From the NCBI GenBank assembly GCA_023954475.1, contig JAMLHW010000020.1:1-64000 (forward strand): a DNA stretch of 64,000 nucleotides, written 5' to 3'. Below, piece after piece: positions 16,281 through 24,466 of this stretch (its first letter is position 1; each line of letters begins with the position of its first letter). Both the position numbers and the translations under genes were made by a program. The DNA comes from Anaerolineae bacterium. Its GTDB lineage: Bacteria > Chloroflexota > Anaerolineae > Promineifilales > Promineifilaceae. The notes under the pieces were generated by a model. The model made no database searches. It was not told where the DNA came from and worked only from the letters and a program-made list of their open reading frames with translations.

Positions 16281-16337
16281 AGAAGCCTAGCTTTTTCGTC
16301 TGGTGCAAACGCTACTCATAGCAAAAGCTAGGCTTCT
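16281..16337. repeat. Perfect 15-bp inverted repeat with 27-nt loop
   Basis: AGAAGCCTAGCTTTT and AAAAGCTAGGCTTCT are exact reverse complements. There is no T run on the plus side; on the minus strand the stem runs into TTTTG. It could be a terminator for the gene ending at 16244, a small structured RNA, or a degenerate mobile repeat. The remaining bases to 16481 show nothing else. Confidence 0.6.
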
Positions 16338-16481
16338 GAAAACTTCCGTTACAGTGTAATAAGCTGTCTGCATGTGAACATTCCTTAACGTGCGCAACAT
16401 ATTTCAACTTGTCACGTATTGGATTTAGATCGAGTGGTAATCGTTGCGCATGGCGTTGAGATGTGCGCGGTAAGGAGAAGG

Positions 16482-17072
16482 ATGATGGATGCAATCATTG
16501 CGCTGGGCGGTATCGGGAGCGCATTTGGCCTGTCGGCAAGCGCCGGCTTAAACGCATATATACCGCTGCTGATTTTTGCGTTGGCGGCCAAATTCCCGCT
16601 GGATAATCCCTTAATCGAATTGTCATCGCCTTATGACATTTTGACGAACTGGTGGGTGATTGGACTCCTCGTCGTCTTGCTCGTCATCGAGATGTTGGTC
16701 GATAAAGTGCCGGCTGTCGATTCGATCAATGATGTGATTCAGACGGTTGTGCGACCGGTAGCCGGCGCGTTTTTATTTGCCGCCAACGCCCAGGTCATCA
16801 CGGATGCATCGCCGTTGTTAGCAGTTATTCCGGGTATTTTGCTGGCAGGCAGTGTCCACACGACGAAGGCTGCTGTGCGTCCGGCGGTGACGGCATCGAC
16901 GCTGGGAACGGGTAATTGGGCGGTAAGTATCCTTGAAGATGTGGTCGCGGTGATCACGTCACTATTGGCGTTAATCGTTCCGATCATCATGATGTTTTTT
17001 ATGATCGTGGTGATGTTTTTTATCGGCCGATTCCTGTGGCGTCGTCGCAAGCGCAAACGTGTTGCGTATTGA
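16482..17072 (+). CDS. DUF4126 family membrane protein
   Basis: The 196-residue product opens MMDAIIALGGIGSAFGLSASAGLNAYIPLL, the signature of DUF4126 proteins (GLSASAGLNAY-P). Several membrane segments follow: LIFALAAKF, WWVIGLLVVLLVIEM, AGAFLFAANAQVI, AVIPGILLAGSVHTTKA, and a long C-terminal one before a basic end (GRFLWRRRKRKR). AAGGAG precedes two adjacent ATG codons (16482, 16485), either of which may be used. Function is unknown. It is followed 86 bp later by a Yip1-type membrane gene on the same strand, which may be cotranscribed. Confidence 0.85.
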   Translation: MMDAIIALGGIGSAFGLSASAGLNAYIPLLIFALAAKFPLDNPLIELSSPYDILTNWWVIGLLVVLLVIEMLVDKVPAVDSINDVIQTVVRPVAGAFLFAANAQVITDASPLLAVIPGILLAGSVHTTKAAVRPAVTASTLGTGNWAVSILEDVVAVITSLLALIVPIIMMFFMIVVMFFIGRFLWRRRKRKRVAY

Positions 17073-17158
17073 CATTCGGCCGATGCACAACTATCTGTTG
17101 CCGCCCGTGTTCTATACTGACGAACAGTTTCATCACAACCAACGAAGAGGAGATCGCC

Positions 17159-17674
17159 ATGCTAGAGCGTGTAATCGGAGTGTTTAAGCTTGAGTCCGCC
17201 ACATTTGAAGAAATCGAACATGATGAAGGGGCTACCGGTCAGGCAGCACTCGTTGTCCTTATCGTCGTCCTCATTTCAGCATTTGGAACTGGTTTCGCCG
17301 GAATCGTCAGCGGACAAGGTTTCTTTGCGAATTTCCTGAGTACCTTGTTAGGTGGCCTGATCGGCTGGGCAGTCATTTCTGCCATTCTCTACTTCGTGGG
17401 AACCACTTTTTTCAAAGGAGAGGCAACCATCGGCGAAATGCTGCGCGTGGTTGGGTTTGCTTATTCGCCGCAGATTTTGGGCGTCATTCCGTGCATCGGC
17501 TGGCTTATTGGTCTCATCTGGACTTTTGTCGCATTGATTGTGGCGACGCGCCAGGGTCTGGATATCACGACCGGAAAGGCGCTTGTCACAATCATCATTG
17601 CTGGCATCGCCTATGTAATTGTCGTTCTGGTTTCTGCACTACTTTTCGGCGGGTCGTTGGCGTTATTTGGATAA
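17159..17674 (+). CDS. Yip1-domain integral membrane protein
   Basis: The 171-residue protein starts MLERVIGVFKLESATFEEIEHDEGATGQA, the soluble N-terminal stretch typical of bacterial Yip1-domain proteins. It continues with about five membrane segments, including AALVVLIVVLISAFGTGF, GGLIGWAVISAILYFVGT, GFAYSPQILGVIPCIGWLIGLIWTFVALIVATRQGL and ALVTIIIAGIAYVIVVLV. The YSPQILGVIPCIGWL-x-W motif supports the assignment. The start at 17159 follows GAAGAGGAGA. The bacterial role is unknown; eukaryotic Yip1 proteins act in vesicle traffic, which cannot be carried over. Confidence 0.85.
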   Translation: MLERVIGVFKLESATFEEIEHDEGATGQAALVVLIVVLISAFGTGFAGIVSGQGFFANFLSTLLGGLIGWAVISAILYFVGTTFFKGEATIGEMLRVVGFAYSPQILGVIPCIGWLIGLIWTFVALIVATRQGLDITTGKALVTIIIAGIAYVIVVLVSALLFGGSLALFG

Positions 17675-17713
17675 CCGCTTCGACCGGTCTGTTTCAAATC
17701 AGTTGATTCTGAG

Positions 17714-17760
17714 GTACGGGTAGCCTTGTCCGCAAGTAGTGAGCGGCAAGCTGCCCGTAC
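17714..17760. terminator. Hairpin between converging genes
   Basis: GTACGGGTAGCCTTG and CAAGCTGCCCGTAC pair with one or two interruptions around an 18-nt loop. It lies between the Yip1 gene and the end of the dynamin-like gene and could terminate transcription from both sides, although no clear T run is present. Confidence 0.4.
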
Positions 17761-17765
17761 TGCCG

Positions 17766-19499
17766 TTACAGCGCTTTGACCTGATTCTCCAGCCCGATTA
17801 AATGCGCTTCCAATTCCTCTAGCGATTCCAGGCGTCTGCCCACTTTCTCCTGTTCTGCACGCACAAACCGGCTATACGGCGCGATGCTGTCCTCAATGCG
17901 CTGCACGCTGCGACGCATCTCGCGATCAAATTGCGTGGTCAGGCTGGTAACCAGTGTGTCGCGCAACTCGGCCAGCTTTTGTGCCAAATCCTGTTTTGCA
18001 CGGCGGCGACGTGCCGGCAAGACGAGCAGACCAAAGGTCAAGGCAGCCGTACCGGCGAGAATGCCGGTCACATCCAGTGCGGTAAATGCCAAAATCGCCA
18101 CACCGGCTGCAGCACCGGCGACGCCCAGCCCGGTTGCTGCGACTGCTTCGCGGGCTGAATCTGCCAGGCGCAGCGCTTCTGCGTGCGGATCGTATGAATC
18201 GACTGCATCGCGTGTCGCCATCCCGATGGAATCGATGAGGCGCTGCCGGTCGTAGGCGAGGGCGTTGTCGCGTGCTCCACTGTGCCCGATGATGCGCTCG
18301 GCGTATTGTGCCCGTCGCGTCTGCAAATGGTCGGCGACGGCGGTCCATTGGCGCAGCTCCTGTTCGACGATCCAGTCGATCAACTCGGAAATGCGCTTGT
18401 TGATCTGGTCGGGTGTGTCGGCGACGACTCTTTGCTCAAATTCGAGCTGGATTTTTTCTTTGCGCACGAGGTCGGTAATTCGGCCGATACGGATCATGTC
18501 GTCAAAGAAATCGTTGCCCCGTTTTTCCATTTGGTAGAGCAGGCTGTCGATTTCGCCAATGCGCGCCTGAAAATTGCGCTGCATGTCGTTGTGGTAGATG
18601 CTCATTTGCCGTTCGATGTCGTCGATCAGTGTGGCGTCCACCTGTAATTCGTCGAGATCGGCCTGCGTGGCGTCGAGCTGCCGCAAGACCAGTCGTTTGC
18701 CGACGCCGAGCGGATTGAGCAGCTTGAGTCGGAATCGGCCGACATCGTCCAGTGTTTCCCGAATATACGTTTCCAATGCTTCAAACCGGCTGACCGGCCA
18801 TAATTCCGGCGCGTCCGCTTTGGCGCGTTTCGCCTGACGCGCCGAGACGCCAAAAATAACCGGTGTTTCGTCCAGCATCCGTATGGCCGCCTTTTGCACA
18901 AATTCGAGCACTTCTTCGATATCTTCAGATTCTAAAATGTCGATTTTGTTGACGACAAGGACAATTTTCTTGCCCCAGGTGCGGATCTCTTTGAGAAAGG
19001 CGCGCTCACTCTCGCTAAACGGGCGATCGGCCGATGTGATAAACAATACGAGGTCGCTGCGTGGAATGAATTCGGCCGTGAGCGTTTCGTGTTCGCGGAC
19101 AATGGCATTGGTTCCCGGCGTATCGACAATGTTGATCGTTTTGAGCAGTTCTACCGGAGCGGCCTGAATCCAGATACCGTGTTCGCCGGGCCGTTGGGCA
19201 GTCGCATCACCGTATGTCAGTAAATGGATCTGGCTCGTCGTCGGTGTTGCGCCTTCTTCTTGTAAGTCAACGCCGATCAGGGCATTGATAAACGTTGACT
19301 TGCCCGAATTGAATTCACCGGCAATGACGAGGAGGAATAGTTCATCCAACTGGCGAATTGAATCAGCCAGTGCTGTGCGTTCGTCATCGGTGGCTCGCGA
19401 TTGAGCCAACGTGTCGCGCAAATGTGACAGAATGTTGCGTGTGTTGCGCAGCACATCCTGCTGCGGTTGGGTCAGGGTAAATTCCATCAGTGTCTTCAA
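17766..19499 (-). CDS. Dynamin-like GTPase
   Basis: This 577-residue protein belongs to the bacterial dynamin-like family, which binds and remodels membranes in a GTP-dependent way. The P-loop is GEFNSGKST near residue 60, a TPTTSQIH switch follows, then DTPGTNA (G3) and NKIDIL (G4). The middle and C-terminal parts are helical and charged. A glycine/alanine-rich hydrophobic hairpin (GLGVAGAAAGVAILAFTALDVTGILAGTAALTFGLLVLP) near residues 455-495 is the likely membrane paddle. The second Met (MEFTLTQPQQ) is an equally possible start. It is a single gene, unlike the paired DLPs of some bacteria. Confidence 0.9.
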   Translation of the reverse strand: MKTLMEFTLTQPQQDVLRNTRNILSHLRDTLAQSRATDDERTALADSIRQLDELFLLVIAGEFNSGKSTFINALIGVDLQEEGATPTTSQIHLLTYGDATAQRPGEHGIWIQAAPVELLKTINIVDTPGTNAIVREHETLTAEFIPRSDLVLFITSADRPFSESERAFLKEIRTWGKKIVLVVNKIDILESEDIEEVLEFVQKAAIRMLDETPVIFGVSARQAKRAKADAPELWPVSRFEALETYIRETLDDVGRFRLKLLNPLGVGKRLVLRQLDATQADLDELQVDATLIDDIERQMSIYHNDMQRNFQARIGEIDSLLYQMEKRGNDFFDDMIRIGRITDLVRKEKIQLEFEQRVVADTPDQINKRISELIDWIVEQELRQWTAVADHLQTRRAQYAERIIGHSGARDNALAYDRQRLIDSIGMATRDAVDSYDPHAEALRLADSAREAVAATGLGVAGAAAGVAILAFTALDVTGILAGTAALTFGLLVLPARRRRAKQDLAQKLAELRDTLVTSLTTQFDREMRRSVQRIEDSIAPYSRFVRAEQEKVGRRLESLEELEAHLIGLENQVKAL

Positions 19500-19620
19500 T
19501 CCTCGTGCTCAGCGATCGCAGGGAAGTGTGCGATTGCATGAGTATATCATGTGCTATCGGCCGAATGAAAGCAAACGCGCCGTTCGTTAGACGTACCGGA
19601 GATTGCGCAGTCACATCTCA

Positions 19621-19649
19621 TTGCCGGGTTGTTGTCCACTTCTTATAAT
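19621..19649 (+). promoter_or_regulatory. Sigma-70 promoter giving a leaderless transcript
   Basis: TTGCCG (19621-19626), a 17-bp spacer and an exact TATAAT (19644-19649) place the transcription start at about 19656, which is the A of the ATG. No ribosome-binding site is visible. Confidence 0.6.
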
Positions 19650-19655
19650 CCGTTT

Positions 19656-20582
19656 ATGGCAACAGGTAAACCGATTCTCGTAACCGGGTCGCATCGTTCC
19701 GGCACGACATGGGTAGGCACGATGTTGGCGCTCGCGCCGGAACTTGTCTACATTCACGAACCGTTCAACGGCGATTATTTCGATCCCGGCATCTGCGGCG
19801 CACGGTTTCCGCATCGCTTTACGTACATTACTGCTGCTACGGAAGCATCGTATTACCGTCCGTTGCGCCGGACGATTAATCTGGATTACGATACATGGGC
19901 AGCGCTACGTGCGGCGCGTTCAGCAAGCGCCGTGCGTGCCGCTTGGGATAAACGGCTTGCTTACCGCCGGTTTCGTCGCGCCGGGCGGCGGGCGCTGATC
20001 AAGGATCCGTTGGCATTGTTATCGGCCGAATGGCTGGCTGAGCGATTTGACATGGACGTAGTCGTCATGATTCGACATCCGGCGGCGTTTGCAGGCAGCC
20101 TCAAGCGCTTTGGCTGGCATTCTCCGCTGGATGAATTGTTGCAGCAGCCGGCGCTGATACGCGACTATCTGGCAGATTATTCGGCCGAGATCGCCGTTTA
20201 TGCCCAACCAGACCGTTCGATCATCGAACAGGCTGCGGTATTCTGGAAAGCCCTTTACGCCGTTGTCGCTGACTATCAGCGCCGCTATCCGCACTGGACG
20301 TTTTTGCGCCATGAGGATGTCGCCCGGGCGCCGCAAACGCGGTTTCGCGAGTTGTTTTCGGCGCTGCAGGTGACGTACACCGACGTTGCCGCTGCCGAGA
20401 TTGCACGCACGAGCAGCCCAGATAATCCCGTCGATCTACCTGCCGGGGAGGTCAGTCTGCATCTGGACAGTCGTGCCAGTGTCTGGAACTGGAAACAGCG
20501 GTTGACGGCCGACGAGATCGCGACGGTGCGCACCTTGTCAGCACCGGTTGCTGATTGGTTTTACGATGCGTCTGATTGGTGA
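19656..20582 (+). CDS. Sulfotransferase family protein
   Basis: This family transfers sulfate from PAPS to sugars or other acceptors. The 308-residue product begins MATGKPILVTGSHRSGTTWVGTML; TGSHRSGTTW is the 5'-phosphosulfate-binding loop. The 3'-phosphate site appears as VVVMIRHPAAFAGSLKRFGW (R-x-P ... S), as in sulfotransferase families. The ATG at 19656 is used because the longer frame begins before the promoter. The acceptor cannot be told from sequence. The downstream zinc-ribbon gene and dinB follow closely (stop at 20582, next start about 40 bp on), so one transcript may carry all three. Confidence 0.85.
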   Translation: MATGKPILVTGSHRSGTTWVGTMLALAPELVYIHEPFNGDYFDPGICGARFPHRFTYITAATEASYYRPLRRTINLDYDTWAALRAARSASAVRAAWDKRLAYRRFRRAGRRALIKDPLALLSAEWLAERFDMDVVVMIRHPAAFAGSLKRFGWHSPLDELLQQPALIRDYLADYSAEIAVYAQPDRSIIEQAAVFWKALYAVVADYQRRYPHWTFLRHEDVARAPQTRFRELFSALQVTYTDVAAAEIARTSSPDNPVDLPAGEVSLHLDSRASVWNWKQRLTADEIATVRTLSAPVADWFYDASDW

Positions 20583-20620
20583 ATTTCGGCCGAACAACGG
20601 CAAACGGTGAATTGAGCATA

Positions 20621-20818
20621 GTGAACAAAACTGGTCAACACAGCATTGAGATACTGCACCATTTCCGCTGCGGTTTCTGCGGCAAATGGTGGTCGATCGG
20701 GGGCGCCGATCCCGCCAAAATTGTTTGGTATTGTCCCTGGTGTGGTCAGAAACAAACCATTGCGCAACAGACAAGCAAAAACACGTCCCATCCATCCCCA
20801 TCTACTCGAGATGAGTGA
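20621..20818 (+). CDS. Small zinc-ribbon protein overlapping dinB
   Basis: The product contains a clear four-cysteine ribbon, RCGFCGKWWSIGG ... WYCPWCGQKQ, with CxxC knuckles 17 residues apart. I use the GTG at 20621 (about 65 residues); TTG and GTG codons at 20576-20579 would add 15. It ends at 20818, eight bases inside dinB (ATGAGTGA), suggesting translational coupling. The frame is very likely real because the ribbon is intact, yet it is too short to name. It may bind nucleic acid or protein; a link with polymerase IV is only inferred from the overlap. Confidence 0.65.
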   Translation: MNKTGQHSIEILHHFRCGFCGKWWSIGGADPAKIVWYCPWCGQKQTIAQQTSKNTSHPSPSTRDE

Positions 20819-21905
20819 AGCAGACACCCCGACTATTCCCGTCGGCTCGCGCTGGGAACGCGCGATCCTGCACCTGGATATGGATGCCTTCTTCGTCAAT
20901 GTCCATTTGCTCGATCATCCTCAGAACCGAGGCAAACCACTCGCTATCGGAGGACGGCCTGATCAGCGCGGCGTTGTCTCGTCAGCCAGTTATGAAGCGC
21001 GACAATTCGGTGTGCGTTCGGCCATGCCGATGAGCCAGGCGCTGCGCCTTTGCCCGGAATTGATCATCGCATCTGTCGATTGGGAGCAGGTTCGTGCCGG
21101 TTCGCGGACAGTGATGTCGATTTTGCATGAATATGGGCCGGTCGAGCCGATGAGCGTGGACGAAGCGTATGTCGATCTCAGCGAGCGGCTCAACCCCAAG
21201 ATCATTGCCGTTCAAATTCGCAACCGTGTCAAGGCGCAGACGGGACTGCCGTGCTCCGTCGGGCTGGCTACCAATAAACTGGTTGCCAAAGTTGCATCCG
21301 ATTTCGATAAGCCGGAAGGATTCACGATTGTCGAACCCGGCTGGGAAGCTGCGTTTTTGGCGCCATTGCCAACGCGTGCCTTGCTGGGGGTGGGGCCACG
21401 CACGGCCGAACGGCTGGCGGAGTTGGGCATTACGACATGCGGCGAGTTGGCTGCATTCAATACGGACGCGTTGCGTCTGACTTTTGGTAAGCACTCAGAA
21501 AGCTTGCAACGGCGGGCACGCGGCATTGATCGGCGTGAAGTGCAGGCTGAACGTGGTCAGGCGAAGAGCATCAGTCAGGAACGGACGTTCAACACGGATA
21601 TCGATGACGCCTCTTTCTTGCATGCCAAGCTGGAGAGCATGGCGCCGAAAGTGGCCCGGTCGCTGCAAAAACGCAATCTTGTGGCGCATACGGTGTCGGT
21701 TAAGTTTCGCTGGGCTGATTTTACGACGTTCACACGGCAAAAGAGTGTCGAGGTTGGCATCGATTCGGCCGAAGCGATTACCCGTCTTGCCCATGGCATC
21801 TTCGACGAAAATTGGCAGGGTGAGAAGTTGCGGTTGCTCGGCGTCGGCGTCAGCAATCTGGAGCCAATGGTGTGGCGGCAGTTGGCGTTTGAGTTTGATG
21901 TGTAG
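20811..21905 (+). CDS. dinB: DNA polymerase IV (Y-family)
   Basis: Pol IV is an error-prone translesion polymerase. From ATG 20811 (MSEADTPTIPVGSRW) it has 364 residues, a typical size. The catalytic acidic residues are D23 (LHLDMDAFF) and D117-E118 (PMSVDEAYVDLS); the YEARQFGVRSAMP fingers motif, SVGLATNKLVAKVASDFDKP, the helix-hairpin-helix of the thumb (LLGVGPRTAERLAELGI) and a little-finger domain ending in WRQLAFEFDV follow. A C-terminal clamp-binding motif is not obvious. The longer frame to 20646 reads through the zinc-ribbon region in another frame and is rejected. No LexA-type operator was recognised. Confidence 0.94.
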   Translation: MSEADTPTIPVGSRWERAILHLDMDAFFVNVHLLDHPQNRGKPLAIGGRPDQRGVVSSASYEARQFGVRSAMPMSQALRLCPELIIASVDWEQVRAGSRTVMSILHEYGPVEPMSVDEAYVDLSERLNPKIIAVQIRNRVKAQTGLPCSVGLATNKLVAKVASDFDKPEGFTIVEPGWEAAFLAPLPTRALLGVGPRTAERLAELGITTCGELAAFNTDALRLTFGKHSESLQRRARGIDRREVQAERGQAKSISQERTFNTDIDDASFLHAKLESMAPKVARSLQKRNLVAHTVSVKFRWADFTTFTRQKSVEVGIDSAEAITRLAHGIFDENWQGEKLRLLGVGVSNLEPMVWRQLAFEFDV

Positions 21906-21984
21906 TGATTGCAGTTGTGGGCGTCAAATTGCTGATTTGAGGCGTGGTGCCCTGAGCATCGGGTTGGTTTCGGCCGAACCGGGG

Positions 21985-22012
21985 TTGACAATCGTCCGGC
22001 AGATGATAAAAT
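21985..22012 (+). promoter_or_regulatory. Promoter of tRNA-Glu
   Basis: An exact TTGACA (21985-21990), a 16-bp spacer and TAAAAT (22007-22012) end 11 bp before the tRNA. A TCGGCCGA octamer starts at 21970, just upstream of the -35 box. Confidence 0.7.
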
Positions 22013-22023
22013 CCTCGTCGCTT

Positions 22024-22096
22024 GCCCTCATCGTCTAGGGGACTAGGACGTAGCCCTTTCAAGGCTAAAACCGGGGTTCGAATCCCCGTGAGGGCA
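22024..22096 (+). tRNA. tRNA-Glu (anticodon TTC)
   Basis: The 73-nt gene folds as a cloverleaf. The acceptor GCCCTCA pairs with TGAGGGC, and the discriminator is A. The anticodon stem TAGCC/GGCTA encloses loop CTTTCAA with anticodon TTC, and the T arm is CGGGG-TTCGAAT-CCCCG. The CCA end is not encoded. Confidence 0.97.
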
Positions 22097-22102
22097 TTTT
22101 CC

Positions 22103-22131
22103 AAAGCCACACCGCTGCGGTGTGGCTTTTT
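22103..22131 (+). terminator. Terminator of tRNA-Glu
   Basis: AAAGCCACACC-GCTGC-GGTGTGGCTTT is a perfect 11-bp stem with a following T run, 6 bp after the tRNA. Confidence 0.93.
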
Positions 22132-22295
22132 GTTTGTAGTCAACACAAACACAGTATGCCGACACTCCAGGCGATCTATGCACTGCCTATGAAACGGCGC
22201 CAAACGGCCTCATTCATCTCGTTGCCAACAATGTGATGCTGTAAACTATGGAGCGGCAGTTTACAAACGTGCCGACCAACTTGTCGAGGTATTAC

Positions 22296-23525
22296 ATGAG
22301 CATCACACTAATTCACAATGGCACAGTGATCGATGGTAACGGCGGCGCACCGCTTACCGACGGCGCTGTACTGGTCGAAGATAACACAATACGCGCTATC
22401 GGCCGAAAATCTACACTCCATCTGCCCAACAAAGACATCACTACCGTCGACGCCAACGGCGGCACCATTCTGCCCGGCTTCATTGACACACACGTCCATG
22501 TCATGCTGGACAACCCCAATCTGTTTTCCGTTGCGGCAGCGCCCTTCTCGCTGCATTACTACAACTCGGTCAACAGCCTGCGCAGAACCATTGACGCCGG
22601 CATTACCAGTGTCCGCGATGCCGGAGGCGCCGATCTGGGCACAAAAATGGCTGTCGAAAAAGGTATCGTCGTCGGCCCGCGCATGCAAATCAGCATTTCT
22701 GTCTTGTCTATCACGGGCGGTCACGTCGATGGCTGGCTGCGCAGCGGCAGCACACTCAGCTTCTTTCCCGAGACACCGGGACGACCCGGCGGCATTTGTG
22801 ATGGCATCGATGGGGTACGCACGAAAGTGCGCCAGGTGCTGCGTGCCGGAGCGGATGTCATCAAGATTTGTGCTACTGGTGGCGTGCTCAGCCCGACCGA
22901 CCACCCTGATTTCACCCAATTCTCGCCGGAAGAACTCGACGTCATTGTGCGCGAGGCCGGCTATCGTGGCGGGATCAAGGTGATGGCGCACGCGCAAGGG
23001 TTGGAAGGCATCAAAAATGCGATTCGGGCCGGCGTCCATTCAATTGAGCATGGTATTTTTCTGGATGACGAAGCGGTCGAGATGATGATCGCACGCGGCA
23101 TTTTTCTCGTTCCGACGCTGCTCGCGCCGGTAGCAGTGGTAGAATCGGCCGATTCCTTACCCGACTACGCCCGCGAACAAGCCATGGAGCTCATGGAAAT
23201 TCACAGTGAAAGCATCGCCAAAGCGTATCACGCCGGTGTCAAGATTGCGATGGGAACAGACGCCGGCGTCATGCCGCACGGCACCAATTTGCGCGAGCTG
23301 GAACTGATGGTCAATGTCGGTGTGACCCCAATGGATGCCATCATCGCCACCACCCGTACCGCCGCTGAATGTCTTGGTTGGCAAGACAAAGTCGGCACGC
23401 TTGAACCGGGTAAACTGGCTGACATCATCGTCACCGACATCGATCCGCTGACCGACATCGGTGCACTGGCCGACAACGACCATATCCGCTTTGTGATGAA
23501 AGACGGCGCAATCGTCAAAAAGTGA
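22296..23525 (+). CDS. Amidohydrolase family metal-dependent hydrolase
   Basis: The 409-residue protein is a member of the amidohydrolase superfamily, close to the imidazolonepropionase/prolidase-like group. The first metal site is GFIDTHVHVML. A lysine-containing strand (ADVIKICATGGVLSP) probably supplies the bridging ligand. VMAHAQG and SIEHGIF carry the next two histidines, and MGTDAGVMPHG holds the catalytic Asp. The C-terminal VGTLEPGKLADIIVTDIDPL is the usual beta-sandwich end. GAGG precedes ATG 22296 (MSITLIHNGTVIDG); the longer frame to 22248 lacks support. The substrate is unknown. It is separated from the tRNA by about 200 bp and from the kinase gene by 37 bp. Confidence 0.9.
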   Translation: MSITLIHNGTVIDGNGGAPLTDGAVLVEDNTIRAIGRKSTLHLPNKDITTVDANGGTILPGFIDTHVHVMLDNPNLFSVAAAPFSLHYYNSVNSLRRTIDAGITSVRDAGGADLGTKMAVEKGIVVGPRMQISISVLSITGGHVDGWLRSGSTLSFFPETPGRPGGICDGIDGVRTKVRQVLRAGADVIKICATGGVLSPTDHPDFTQFSPEELDVIVREAGYRGGIKVMAHAQGLEGIKNAIRAGVHSIEHGIFLDDEAVEMMIARGIFLVPTLLAPVAVVESADSLPDYAREQAMELMEIHSESIAKAYHAGVKIAMGTDAGVMPHGTNLRELELMVNVGVTPMDAIIATTRTAAECLGWQDKVGTLEPGKLADIIVTDIDPLTDIGALADNDHIRFVMKDGAIVKK

Positions 23526-23562
23526 CAGTCATCGTGCTGTTGACTTTCATCAACCGTTTTCC

Positions 23563-24378
23563 ATGGCCATTTTACCCGGACAAACACTTGTCGAACGCTA
23601 TCGTGTGCTGCACCAATTGAGCCGTAGCGCGAATGGCGGTGTCTACCGCGCCGTTGATCTGGAGGTGGGGCGCGATGTAGCGATCAAGGAAGTTCTAGAT
23701 CCGCCGCACGATTTGCAATACCAGTTCCGTGGTGTCGCAACACATTTGCAAGAGATCGAGCATCCGCAGCTACCGGCGGTTTACGACATGTTTTTTCTGG
23801 ATGAAATCGGCCAGTACCTGGTTACAGCCTACATTGACGGCATCGATTTGCAGAGCCTGATCGACCAGTACGGTGCGCTGCCGCTGCATATTGTCCTGGA
23901 CGGAGCACGGGCAGCATGCTTGCCACTGGCGCATTTGCATGAGCATCATCTCTATCACCTCAACGTCAAACCACCGAATATTCGCATTACGCCTGACGGT
24001 GACATTTTCCTGACTGATTTCGGACTGCCCGGGATGGCATTTACGCCGGAATTTCTCGGTTATCTCGCTCCGGAGCAGTTGGCCGGTGAATGTATCGGCG
24101 CTGCCTGTGACATCTACAGTATGGGCGCAACGGTTTATGCAGCGTTGACCGGCACACCGCCACCCATTGCAACAGAAAGAGAGTCAGGAGCCGAACTTCG
24201 GCCGATACAAGCCGACAATCCCGCCGTCTCCGACCACATCAACGAGGTCGTCTTCCGCGCCCTCGCACTCGACCCCAAACAGCGTTACCGGTCAATTGAA
24301 ACCTTTTCCAGAGCTTTGGACAATCACGGTGCAGCCACCGGCATTGAGATCATCGCCAACATCTTTGGCTTGCGATAG
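23563..24378 (+). CDS. Ser/Thr kinase-like protein lacking the catalytic aspartate
   Basis: This 271-residue protein is almost only a Hanks-type kinase fold. The VAIK lysine is K42, DFG is at 152-154 and APE at 169-171. The catalytic loop reads HLNVKPPN (132-139), so the proton-accepting Asp is Asn134, and the glycine loop is SRSANGG. It is therefore probably a pseudokinase or a very weak enzyme. No membrane segment or sensor follows. The next gene (24467) encodes a kinase domain with the same numbering and many identical stretches (DGIDLQSLIDQYGALP versus DGVNLQSLIDQYGPLP), so the pair arose by duplication. A regulatory role toward the neighbour is plausible but not shown. Confidence 0.88.
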   Translation: MAILPGQTLVERYRVLHQLSRSANGGVYRAVDLEVGRDVAIKEVLDPPHDLQYQFRGVATHLQEIEHPQLPAVYDMFFLDEIGQYLVTAYIDGIDLQSLIDQYGALPLHIVLDGARAACLPLAHLHEHHLYHLNVKPPNIRITPDGDIFLTDFGLPGMAFTPEFLGYLAPEQLAGECIGAACDIYSMGATVYAALTGTPPPIATERESGAELRPIQADNPAVSDHINEVVFRALALDPKQRYRSIETFSRALDNHGAATGIEIIANIFGLR

Positions 24379-24445
24379 TCGGCGATTCATAGCTCATTGT
24401 CCAACGTGAGAAACCCGCTCCACGTCTGTACCATCTCCAGTAAGT

Positions 24446-24454
24446 TGTTATAAT
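24446..24454 (+). promoter_or_regulatory. Extended -10 promoter of the kinase-FGE gene
   Basis: TGTTATAAT is an exact TGn-TATAAT. It ends 12 bp before the ATG at 24467, leaving a leader of about six bases. Confidence 0.6.
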
Positions 24455-24466
24455 CCGGCGCTAACT

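Noticed and set aside
19629-19655. Upstream start of the sulfotransferase gene
   Set aside because: It would begin inside the promoter, before the predicted transcription start; the ATG at 19656 fits better.
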